From positions 1 through 5,050 of the forward strand of contig CAAGFP010000191.1 of the NCBI GenBank assembly GCA_900769175.1: DNA of 5,050 nt, read 5' to 3'. Position 1 is the first letter of the stretch; the number at the start of each line of letters is the position of its first letter. The translations under genes were made by a program, and so were the position numbers. Origin of the DNA: Lachnospiraceae bacterium (GTDB lineage: Bacteria; Bacillota; Clostridia; Lachnospirales; Lachnospiraceae). Shown in pieces: positions 1 to 5,050 of the stretch. The notes beneath the pieces are model-generated. The model was not told where the DNA came from. It did not search any database and saw only the letters and a program-made list of their open reading frames with translations.

Positions 1-108
1 AAGCGGCTCCCCCTCCGCCAGCTCCCTTCGCACAATGGCATCCTTAATCTGCATTTCAATCTGTTCATAAATCGGCGCACCGCTTTTCGTCTTTATAACA
101 AAATTCAT
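1..108 (-). CDS. GntR-family (YtrA-like) transcriptional regulator, N-terminus only
   Basis: Only the first 36 codons are visible; the gene runs off the left edge. The peptide begins MNFVIKTKSGAPIYEQIEMQ and continues to ...AIVRRELAEGEPL. The pattern PIYEQI..QI..AI.RGEL..G..LPS is the classic start of the winged-helix DNA-binding domain of GntR regulators, and the short N-terminus before it fits the YtrA subfamily (about 120-130 aa in total). The start ATG (108-106) overlaps the stop of the upstream membrane-protein gene as ATGA. An AGGGG ribosome binding site lies 6 nt upstream (115-119), inside that gene. YtrA-type regulators usually repress the ABC transporter operon that carries them, which suits this position as third gene of the cassette. 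The effector-binding or dimerisation part lies outside the window, so the subfamily is inferred from context and the N-terminus alone. Confidence 0.85.
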   Translation of the reverse strand, partial: MNFVIKTKSGAPIYEQIEMQIKDAIVRRELAEGEPL

Positions 109-803
109 TTCCTACCCCTCTTTCTTTCCTTTGGCTCCGGCACGGTAAGCTGAGGCACGCCATAGCTTCTGTATATCATGATGGTCTGAAGAAGTTCCAG
201 CAATATCAGCAGCACCGCTACCGTGATTTTGAAAGGCTCCGACACCCACTCCCAATGTACCGTGGCACCGTTTCTTCCCTCGGCTATAAAAAATACAAAG
301 GCCTGCACTAAGAAAGTCCCTCCCAAACCGGAGTCTATTACATCTATCACCGTTTCCGGCACGCTCTTTTTTCTCTTTTTCAGGTTTCCCATATTTACTC
401 CTGCGTCAACAGTGAATACTACCAGTAAAATCAGCAACAACATGTGATACACAAAGTGCCCGGTATAAAAAGGATCCTTTCGTACGAAGGTCGAAAACAA
501 ATCCTGCAGAAGCAGAATCGAACCGTAGAAACCGGAGTAAAACAAACTTTCCTGCCATTGTCTCTTTTTGTGTTCCTCGTCACTTATGGGCAACATAAAG
601 TTCTGCGTCTTCTCACACATATTGAAACCAACGGTAAGCAATGTTATCCATAAGCAAATAAACCAGGCAGCTCTCGGAATCAGAAACATAGTGACCACCA
701 GCACCCCCTTAAGATATAGGAACTCCGGATGATTCCTGAAATTCACTTTTCTTCTTCGCAAAATATCCTTCCACATATCAATGCACCAGTCCCTTCTCTT
801 CAT
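105..803 (-). CDS. Multi-pass membrane protein of an ABC transporter cassette, family not recognised
   Basis: A 232-aa protein with a basic N-terminus (MKRRDWCIDMWKDILRRRK), about five hydrophobic segments (residues 33-60, possibly two helices, then 86-101, 116-135, 160-174 and 192-211), and a basic C-terminal tail (PKERKRGRK). I do not recognise a named family. Its position between an ABC ATPase and a GntR regulator, overlapping both, suggests it is the transmembrane partner (permease) of the ATPase; this is inference from context. It is short for a full permease, so it would have to act as a dimer or with further subunits encoded beyond the left edge. The start is uncertain. ATG at 803 has a weak AAGGAA about 10 nt upstream, whereas ATG at 776 (residue 10, MWKDILRRRK) follows the ATPase stop directly in a TGATATG arrangement. 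The 26-base overlap with the ATPase gene implies translational coupling. Confidence 0.82.
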   Translation of the reverse strand: MKRRDWCIDMWKDILRRRKVNFRNHPEFLYLKGVLVVTMFLIPRAAWFICLWITLLTVGFNMCEKTQNFMLPISDEEHKKRQWQESLFYSGFYGSILLLQDLFSTFVRKDPFYTGHFVYHMLLLILLVVFTVDAGVNMGNLKKRKKSVPETVIDVIDSGLGGTFLVQAFVFFIAEGRNGATVHWEWVSEPFKITVAVLLILLELLQTIMIYRSYGVPQLTVPEPKERKRGRK

Positions 804-1659
804 AGTACATGATTTCCTTCAGATCCGCATATCTGGCATCCCTTCTCTGCTCCTCATTCACTGCCTCGGACAAAACCAGCCACTCACCGTGGTTTTCCCG
901 CTCTCTTCCCCCGATGATTGCAGACGGAGCCATCTCGCCCAAAATCTCTTTTGTACCTTCCAGCATCCGGTAGGTTTCCTTTAGTTCCTCCAAAGTCCCA
1001 AAGAATTTCTGTTCTCCACACTCATCCGAATTGTGCAGCCACAAAATGTAATCCGCAAGTCCCTCCAGCTCCTCTACCAGGTGGGAGGCATAGATTACTG
1101 TTTTCTCACCGTCAGCCAGAAGCTCTCTCACCAACCGGTAGAATTCCTCGCGAAATTCCACATCCAGATTTCCGGTAGGTTCATCAAAAATATAGACCTT
1201 CACATCCACACTCAAAGCAAACGCCAGCTGCAGACGGACCTGCTGCCCCTTAGAAAGGGTTTGAATCATGGCCTTTTTCGGCACCTCAAGGCGCTCCAAA
1301 TTTTTCAGGAACCGCTCCATGGTAAAGCCTTCATAATAACAACCAAAAAGCTCCCCTACTTCCTTGGCTCGATAGCTGTTCAGATATGCACTTGCGGAAG
1401 AAACCAGGATGTACTGCTTCTTATATGCCTTGGCATCCTTTGAAATAGCAATACCGTCTATCGACACCTCTCCCAATCCCGAATCATTTCCTTCTAACCG
1501 GTAAACTCCCATCAGACACCGAAGCAATGTTGTCTTGCCGGTACCGTTTCGACCAATCACGCCAAGCACATACCCTTTGGGAAGTGCAAAGCAGATGTCT
1601 TTCAGCTGATAGCTTCCAAGCTTTTGGGAAACCTTTTCACATAGCACCATTTCCTTCAT
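778..1659 (-). CDS. ABC transporter ATP-binding protein (CcmA/YtrB-like)
   Basis: A 293-aa cytoplasmic ATPase expected to power a transporter with the membrane protein encoded next. Visible motifs: Walker A GRNGTGKTT (36-44), signature LSKGQQ (135-140; LSKGQ replaces LSGGQ, common in YtrB-type ATPases), Walker B VKVYIFDEP (153-161) with catalytic E160, D-loop GNLD (163-166) and switch histidine in ASH (H193). The Q-loop position after the Walker A half reads YILVSS (83-88), so the usual glutamine is absent. Residues beyond about 220 form an accessory C-terminal region, as in many single-domain ABC-2-type ATPases. The start at 1659 is preferred: AGGAG (1667-1671) lies 7 nt upstream. A longer reading from ATG 1701 adds 14 residues without a ribosome binding site. 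It is the first gene of the leftward operon, with its own strong promoter at 1736-1764. The substrate cannot be told from the sequence; peptide, lipid or drug export is typical for this regulator/ATPase pairing. Confidence 0.93.
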   Translation of the reverse strand: MKEMVLCEKVSQKLGSYQLKDICFALPKGYVLGVIGRNGTGKTTLLRCLMGVYRLEGNDSGLGEVSIDGIAISKDAKAYKKQYILVSSASAYLNSYRAKEVGELFGCYYEGFTMERFLKNLERLEVPKKAMIQTLSKGQQVRLQLAFALSVDVKVYIFDEPTGNLDVEFREEFYRLVRELLADGEKTVIYASHLVEELEGLADYILWLHNSDECGEQKFFGTLEELKETYRMLEGTKEILGEMAPSAIIGGRERENHGEWLVLSEAVNEEQRRDARYADLKEIMYYEEKGLVH

Positions 1660-1664
1660 AATTA

Positions 1665-1672
1665 CTCTCCTC
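1665..1672 (-). promoter_or_regulatory. Ribosome binding site fixing the ABC ATPase start
   Basis: On the minus strand GAGGAGAG is followed by TAATT and then ATG at 1659, with the AGGAG core 7 nt from the start codon. No comparable site precedes the longer in-frame ATG at 1701, so this site decides the start. Confidence 0.8.
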
Positions 1673-1735
1673 AAACAAAGTCTTGATTCCGTCCGTTTCA
1701 CGTTAATATAACAGTTTTCCCTTTTGCATATTCAC

Positions 1736-1764
1736 AGTATATACAGTTATATACGCATTGTCAA
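1736..1764 (-). promoter_or_regulatory. Sigma-A promoter of the ABC/membrane protein/GntR operon
   Basis: Read leftward, TTGACA (1764-1759, perfect -35) is followed by 17 bp and TATACT (1741-1736, five of six matches to TATAAT). Upstream of the -35, at about 1765-1790, lies an A/T-rich tract rich in T runs and A runs that could act as an UP element. The predicted start near 1730 would leave a leader of about 70 nt before the ATPase ATG. It is a strong promoter on paper, which makes repression likely to matter. Confidence 0.85.
1737..1754. promoter_or_regulatory. Palindromic operator candidate inside the operon promoter
   Basis: GTATATA-CAGT-TATATAC is an inverted repeat with perfect 7-bp arms and a 4-bp centre. 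It covers five of the six -10 bases and most of the spacer, so a bound protein would block RNA polymerase. GntR/YtrA dimers bind A/T-rich palindromes of about this size, and the operon encodes such a regulator as its third gene, so autoregulation is the natural reading. The palindrome and its position are seen directly; the identity of the binding protein is inferred. The alternating TA content makes chance symmetry somewhat more likely than in mixed sequence. Confidence 0.6.
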
Positions 1765-1800
1765 TCTATTTTGAAAAAAATATTTACGGCTAATAATACT

Positions 1801-1837
1801 AAAAAGCTCCGACCGCAATCCCTTGCAATCAGAGCTT
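1801..1837 (-). terminator. Rho-independent terminator of the antiporter gene
   Basis: Read leftward, a 15-bp stem (arms 1837-1823 and 1818-1804, loop GGGA) is followed by a T run (TTTTT from 1805, then AGTATT). On this strand all 15 positions pair if three G-U pairs are allowed; on the plus strand the same positions become C-A mismatches. It is therefore specific for leftward transcription and ends the antiporter unit, about 100 bp after that gene's stop. It also shields the ABC operon promoter just beyond it. Confidence 0.88.
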
Positions 1838-1937
1838 CTCCCTACTTTTTTGTTTTCCTTTGTGGTGATAACCGCATAAATGCAAACCTTTTGAAAAATA
1901 ATCCTGTCGCTTGTTCTGCCCCCTAAGGGCTGTCATT
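1838..1937. other. 3' untranslated stretch between antiporter stop and terminator
   Basis: About 100 bp without a supportable gene. It holds only a weak GCCC/GGGC stem near 1920-1931 just after the antiporter stop, and a pyrimidine-rich tract at 1845-1862. I see no small ORF with a ribosome binding site. Confidence 0.5.
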
Positions 1938-3311
1938 CTATTTATCTTTCTTGGCAGCTCCGTATCCGGTAAGGACAGCTATGCTCAACATGAGAAGCAT
2001 GCAAATGGAATAGAAGTTGACAAAGGGAATGGATGCCGGCGCTACTGCAAAGCTTTCCCCAAACTGGGCAGACTGTTGAGCCGGAATCACGCAATGTACA
2101 GTCCAGGGGGATAAAAAGCAAAACACACAGCCGGTACAGTCAAGCAGATTGGCCCGCCGATACGGATTCACGCCGTTTTTTTCGCCGATTTCGTTCACCA
2201 GATCACCCAATGCCACAATTGCCACGGAAATAACTCCCGTAATCATGCTGAGAATTCCTGCGGACAAAACAATGGTAGCCTCCGCACTTCTTTGGGATTT
2301 TGCAAAACGCTTCAATAATGAGCCCACACTTTCAAACATCCCGCTCGCTTCCATCACACCAATCAATGAAAACACTCCGATTAACATACAAACGGTACCG
2401 GCCGTACCTGTGATGGATGAAATCACAAGACCCTCTACCGCAAATCCTCCGGGAAAAGCCAGAAAATCGCTTACGGTATAAATCCCACTTATCAATCCCA
2501 CTACCGCACCGGCTGCAATCCCCCATGACAACGCCACAACCAGATGCTTACGCCTAAGACACAGGGTGATGATCACAATGGGAATCACTAACATCAAAAG
2601 GCTCACCGGCTGAATCGCGGTCTCTTTTATTCCCTCCAAAACAACGGTAGTATCTGTAGTTTTGGTAAATGTTAAGAACAAAACCAGAGCCCCCACTGCT
2701 GCCGGGACGGAATACCGGGTACGGGTCTTCACCACCATTCCCAAATCCGCATGCTGGGTCGCAGAGGACGCAATAGTGGTATCCGAAATGGGACCCAAAT
2801 TGTCACCAAATGCGGCTCCCGAAACAATCGCTCCGATCATATATTCCGGGGCTACTCCCGCCATCACACCCACCGGGAACAAAATCGGAATCACTACAAA
2901 ATAGGTGCCAACCGATGTACCTGTCGCAAATGCCAGCAGGCAGGTCATTGCAAAGGTAGTGCCCACAAACAGGCGTCCGGTAAGTCCAACCGAAACCACA
3001 TATGCCGCAATGGTTTGTACCATGCCACTTGAAGAAATCATTTTCCCTGAAATGGCTGCCAGGATAACTGCAAGTACAATGACGGAAAACATTGGCTTAC
3101 TCAATCCATGTATGATAGCTGCCCCGTAAGCCTGATCATCTTTTGCAAAAACTGCGCCCACAATTACCGCCACAAAAAAAGCTACCACATAACCGTTCAC
3201 ATTGGACTGGCTGCATGCAGCCCATACAATCATGAAGCATGCCGCTAAAAGTGGCAAAAATCTTCCTATTTTTCCAAAATGAAATTCTACCTGTTTTGTT
3301 TCATTTCCCAT
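1938..3311 (-). CDS. NhaC-family Na+/H+ antiporter
   Basis: A 457-aa integral membrane protein with about eleven or twelve hydrophobic segments from residue 17 to 449, normal length for the family. The diagnostic stretches are FATGTSVGTY (128-137) followed by a hydrophobic helix, and SGAAFGDNLGPISDTTIASS (164-183), the conserved GD..GP.SDTT signature of NhaC-type secondary transporters. It probably exchanges cytoplasmic Na+ for external protons. Relatives with the same signature exchange organic anions or amino acids instead (for example malate/lactate in MleN), so substrate is inferred at family level only. A cysteine cluster C392-x2-C395-x2-C398 plus C407 lies in a late helix. The start at 3311 has AGGAG (3323-3327) 11 nt upstream, a slightly long spacing; no better in-frame start exists. 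The gene is monocistronic, with its own promoter at 3352-3380 and terminator at 1801-1837, and is divergent from the diguanylate cyclase gene. Confidence 0.92.
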   Translation of the reverse strand: MGNETKQVEFHFGKIGRFLPLLAACFMIVWAACSQSNVNGYVVAFFVAVIVGAVFAKDDQAYGAAIIHGLSKPMFSVIVLAVILAAISGKMISSSGMVQTIAAYVVSVGLTGRLFVGTTFAMTCLLAFATGTSVGTYFVVIPILFPVGVMAGVAPEYMIGAIVSGAAFGDNLGPISDTTIASSATQHADLGMVVKTRTRYSVPAAVGALVLFLTFTKTTDTTVVLEGIKETAIQPVSLLMLVIPIVIITLCLRRKHLVVALSWGIAAGAVVGLISGIYTVSDFLAFPGGFAVEGLVISSITGTAGTVCMLIGVFSLIGVMEASGMFESVGSLLKRFAKSQRSAEATIVLSAGILSMITGVISVAIVALGDLVNEIGEKNGVNPYRRANLLDCTGCVFCFLSPWTVHCVIPAQQSAQFGESFAVAPASIPFVNFYSICMLLMLSIAVLTGYGAAKKDK

Positions 3312-3337
3312 TTATCATCGTACTCCTATAAGTTTTG

Positions 3338-3364
3338 TTTGAAGTGGTTTAACTTTACTTCAAA
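3338..3364. promoter_or_regulatory. Inverted repeat over the antiporter -10 (operator candidate)
   Basis: TTTGAAGT (3338-3345) and ACTTCAAA (3357-3364) are perfect 8-bp inverted arms separated by 11 bp. The 27-bp element covers the -10 and the predicted start point, with 19 bp between arm centres, close to two helical turns as expected for a dimeric regulator on one DNA face. A nested AAGT/ACTT pair lies inside. As RNA only part would be transcribed, so a DNA operator is more likely than a hairpin. The regulator is unknown. Confidence 0.5.
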
Positions 3365-3380
3365 GTCACCTCAATGTCAA
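3352..3380 (-). promoter_or_regulatory. Sigma-A promoter of the antiporter gene
   Basis: Read leftward, TTGACA (3380-3375, perfect) is separated by 17 bp from TAAAGT (3357-3352, four of six -10 matches). The weak -10 is compatible with an activator or a tightly controlled promoter. The start would fall near 3345, giving a leader of about 35 nt that includes the AGGAG at 3323-3327. Confidence 0.65.
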
Positions 3381-3404
3381 TTGTATTCTTCCCGTTGCCT
3401 TCTA

Positions 3405-3426
3405 ACAGATTTAGACAGATTTAGAC
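3405..3426. repeat. Two tandem copies of a 10-bp repeat in the divergent control region
   Basis: ACAGATTTAG occurs twice head to tail (3405-3414 and 3415-3424), followed by AC of a third unit. The 10-bp period places both copies on the same helix face. It sits between the two divergent promoters, upstream of both -35 boxes (3375-3380 leftward, 3438-3443 rightward), a usual place for activator sites. Two copies may also be chance or slippage. Confidence 0.5.
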
Positions 3427-3437
3427 CAAAATACCTC

Positions 3438-3467
3438 TTGATGTCTATCGTTATTTCGTAGTATAAT
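3438..3467 (+). promoter_or_regulatory. Sigma-A promoter of the diguanylate cyclase gene
   Basis: TTGATG (3438-3443, four of six matches) is followed by 18 bp and a perfect TATAAT (3462-3467). The start would fall near 3474, leaving a short leader of about 23 nt that contains the GGGGAG ribosome binding site. Confidence 0.75.
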
Positions 3468-3483
3468 GTTTTAAGATTTTTTT

Positions 3484-3489
3484 GGGGAG
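3484..3489 (+). promoter_or_regulatory. Ribosome binding site fixing the diguanylate cyclase start
   Basis: GGGGAG lies 7 nt before ATG 3497. An in-frame TTG at 3482 is part of this same site and cannot be the start, so the five extra N-terminal residues of that longer reading should be dropped. Confidence 0.8.
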
Positions 3490-3496
3490 AAAACGA

Positions 3497-4564
3497 ATGG
3501 ATCATTATTCGCTAAAGCAGCTTTCCAAAGCTGAGAAAAAAGCTTTGTTTCAGTCTAAATATGATTATTACAGAATGTTTAACACCGGACTGATTGTGGT
3601 GTCCGTATTGTCCTACCTGACCTTCTTTTTTACGGACTGCGGCATCTTTGGAAGATTCGCACACGAGACGCTTCTTCCCCGTACGATTATTCTGGTGCCG
3701 TTTCTTGTATATTTGATCATGGCAGCCCGCATACAAAACTACCGCATCATGGTGTTTAGCAGTTATCTCATGATACATATTATTATCTGGTGTACAGACT
3801 GGGCAACCTATCTTTTGCCCGACAGACAATATGCCATATCGGGCATGATTATCATGAACCTTATCTTTGTATGTGCAGGCTTCTGTGCCCCTTTTTCATA
3901 CAGCCTTATTGCGCACACGCTCCTGGTAGTCGACATAGCCATTGCCAATCTGTTTATCCACTATGATAATTTATCCATGATGTATTTGTTTAACGTACCT
4001 TGTATATTAGCCATCTGCGTCATGCATTACCTGATGCAAAGGATTTTTCTGGAGCATTACTTCACAAAAGAAAAGCTTCAGAATATGGTTGTGCTGGATC
4101 AGTTGACTGAAGTATACAACAGAAACATATTAAAAGAAATCAGCAATTCTTCCAACAACAAACTGACTTTTCAGGACGGTATCCCGGTCAGCGCTCTCCT
4201 GATGGATCTTGACTTTTTCAAGAAGGTGAACGACCGGTACGGACATGAGGCAGGCGATACGGTTCTGATCCATCTGGCAAAGACTGTAAAGAATCAGGTG
4301 CGCGCAACAGACTATGTAATCCGCTGGGGTGGAGAAGAATTCCTGGTACTTATGCCCGGTTGTCCCGTGGAACAGGCTGTCCGTATTGCGGAAAAAATCA
4401 GAGAAACAATTCAGGATAGCGATAGTGGAGTATGTAATATAACGGTTTCCATCGGCGTAGCGGAATACTCCGGCGGAGATTATCATCAGCTTATCAAGGA
4501 TGCGGACGAAGCAATGTACAAAGCCAAAAGCAATGGCAGGAATCGCGTCGTGAAAGCAGAATAG
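3497..4564 (+). CDS. Membrane-anchored diguanylate cyclase (GGDEF domain)
   Basis: A 355-aa protein expected to make cyclic di-GMP from two GTP at the inner face of the membrane. Residues 1-28 are a charged cytoplasmic N-terminus. About six transmembrane segments follow (29-46, 58-77, 82-100, 115-131, 133-152, 163-181), forming a sensor region I cannot assign to a named family. A short linker with helix (182-200) leads to a complete GGDEF domain (about 201-353), with D237 and D239 in MDLDFFKKVND, N245 for guanine contact, active-site GGEEF (278-282), then SIGVAEY (318-324) and the closing DADEAMYKAKSNGRNRV. The inhibitory site RATD (269-272) lies five residues before GGEEF, so product feedback inhibition is likely. 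No EAL or HD-GYP domain is present. All catalytic residues are intact, so the enzyme should be active. It is divergent from the antiporter gene and convergent with nagA, 13 bp from its stop. Confidence 0.96.
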   Translation: MDHYSLKQLSKAEKKALFQSKYDYYRMFNTGLIVVSVLSYLTFFFTDCGIFGRFAHETLLPRTIILVPFLVYLIMAARIQNYRIMVFSSYLMIHIIIWCTDWATYLLPDRQYAISGMIIMNLIFVCAGFCAPFSYSLIAHTLLVVDIAIANLFIHYDNLSMMYLFNVPCILAICVMHYLMQRIFLEHYFTKEKLQNMVVLDQLTEVYNRNILKEISNSSNNKLTFQDGIPVSALLMDLDFFKKVNDRYGHEAGDTVLIHLAKTVKNQVRATDYVIRWGGEEFLVLMPGCPVEQAVRIAEKIRETIQDSDSGVCNITVSIGVAEYSGGDYHQLIKDADEAMYKAKSNGRNRVVKAE

Positions 4565-4577
4565 CGAGCTTCCCATC

Positions 4578-5050
4578 CTAAGTTTCTACTCTTTCACCAT
4601 CCACGAACACCGCCTTCACCTGAAGGCTCTCATCCAACACCACCAGGTCGGCAGAATAACCGACCTCAATGCTTCCGGCTTTCTCTGCCCCTATCGCCCT
4701 TGCAGGCGCGGCAGATGCGGCATACACGGCATCCTCCAGCGGGATACCGAAGGAAGCCGCTCTTCTCACACATTCCAATAAGCTCACGGAAGAGCAGGCC
4801 AGTGTATCCGTACCGGACAGACAGGCTTTTCCTCCGGTCATAGTGATGGATTGTCCTCCCAACGCATACTCTCCGTCCGGCATACCGGCACAACGTCCGG
4901 AATCCGACACAAGTACCAGTCTGCCTCCAAAAAGCTGTGCTGTCATGCGAACCACTGCAGGTGCCACATGCAAACCATCCGCAATCAATTCCGCCGTAAC
5001 CCCGGCGTCAAAGGCAGCTCCCGGAACACCCGGTTCCCGGTGGCTGAAAG
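4578..5050 (-). CDS. nagA: N-acetylglucosamine-6-phosphate deacetylase, C-terminal part
   Basis: The last 156 residues are visible, about 40% of a usual 380-aa NagA; the rest lies beyond the right edge. The reading frame is open to the edge and no internal start should be used. The enzyme removes the acetyl group of GlcNAc-6-phosphate to give glucosamine-6-phosphate and acetate, feeding NagB in amino-sugar catabolism and cell-wall recycling. Numbering from the edge, recognisable family motifs are HREPG (3-7), ELIADGLHVAP (20-30) with the metal or substrate histidine in DGLH, LVSDS (46-50) carrying the expected catalytic aspartate (D49), AGMPDGEY (54-61), and the C-terminal barrel or beta-sandwich end ADLVVLDESLQVKAVFVDGE (133-152). 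No frameshift is visible. It ends 13 bp from the convergent diguanylate cyclase gene, and no clear leftward terminator follows its stop, so transcripts may run antisense into that gene. Confidence 0.92.
   Translation of the reverse strand, partial: FSHREPGVPGAAFDAGVTAELIADGLHVAPAVVRMTAQLFGGRLVLVSDSGRCAGMPDGEYALGGQSITMTGGKACLSGTDTLACSSVSLLECVRRAASFGIPLEDAVYAASAAPARAIGAEKAGSIEVGYSADLVVLDESLQVKAVFVDGERVET

Noticed and set aside
1033..1443. 136-codon plus-strand ORF opposite the ABC ATPase gene
   Set aside because: It is an antisense reading of a clearly coding gene, without a ribosome binding site or recognisable protein features.
1660..1701. Fourteen extra N-terminal residues for the ABC ATPase from ATG 1701
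   Set aside because: There is no ribosome binding site before 1701, while AGGAG sits 7 nt before ATG 1659, and the resulting MKEMVLCEKV start matches a normal ATPase beginning.
3301..3318. Five-codon upstream ORF (MINGK) overlapping the antiporter start
   Set aside because: Its ATG is only 4 nt from the AGGAG and its overlap with the true start is likely chance; nothing supports a leader peptide role.
3482..3496. TTG start for the diguanylate cyclase
   Set aside because: The TTG lies inside the GGGGAG ribosome binding site that serves the ATG at 3497.
4130..4576. 148-codon minus-strand ORF opposite the GGDEF domain
   Set aside because: The opposite strand encodes a fully conserved GGDEF domain; the antisense product has no family features.
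4612..4627. GCCTTCA/TGAAGGC hairpin as terminator of the diguanylate cyclase gene
   Set aside because: It lies inside the nagA coding region, has only a two-base (effectively four-base) loop and no T run follows on the plus strand.

Overview
The window looks like a chromosomal segment of a moderate-GC Bacillota, most likely a Clostridia/Lachnospiraceae-type gut bacterium. This rests on AGGAG-type ribosome binding sites, textbook sigma-A promoters (TTGACA-N17-TATACT), a YtrA-type GntR regulator with an ABC transporter, an NhaC-family antiporter and the style of the GGDEF protein. The taxonomic placement is inference. Nothing suggests a phage, transposon, CRISPR array, rRNA or tRNA.

Layout, left to right. 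(1) Positions 1-1764 hold a leftward three-gene operon that runs off the left edge. In transcription order it is an ABC transporter ATPase (1659-778), a multi-pass membrane protein of no recognised family (803-105) and the N-terminus of a YtrA-like GntR regulator (108-1). The genes overlap by 26 and 4 bases, so they are probably translationally coupled. The promoter has a perfect -35, a 17-bp spacer and a near-perfect -10. A 7+4+7 palindrome fills most of the spacer and enters the -10, an ideal place for the operon's own GntR repressor. (2) A rho-independent terminator at 1801-1837 closes the next leftward unit, a monocistronic NhaC-family Na+/H+ antiporter gene (3311-1938). Its promoter also has a consensus -35 and a 27-bp inverted repeat over the -10. 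(3) Diverging from it by 185 bp is a rightward gene for a membrane-anchored diguanylate cyclase (3497-4564) with six predicted transmembrane segments and a complete GGDEF domain, including an intact inhibitory RxxD site. (4) It converges, with a 13-bp gap, on the C-terminal part of a leftward nagA (N-acetylglucosamine-6-phosphate deacetylase), cut by the right edge.

The transcription units appear functionally separate: a regulated ABC exporter-like cassette (often cell-envelope or drug related in this regulator class), cation/proton homeostasis, c-di-GMP signalling, and amino-sugar catabolism or recycling. The antiporter and diguanylate cyclase share a divergent control region, which is the only positional hint of a link between them. 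I did not find a clearly new biological system. The most interesting points are the self-regulated ABC cassette with its unrecognised membrane partner and atypical Q-loop, and the palindromes placed on two promoters.
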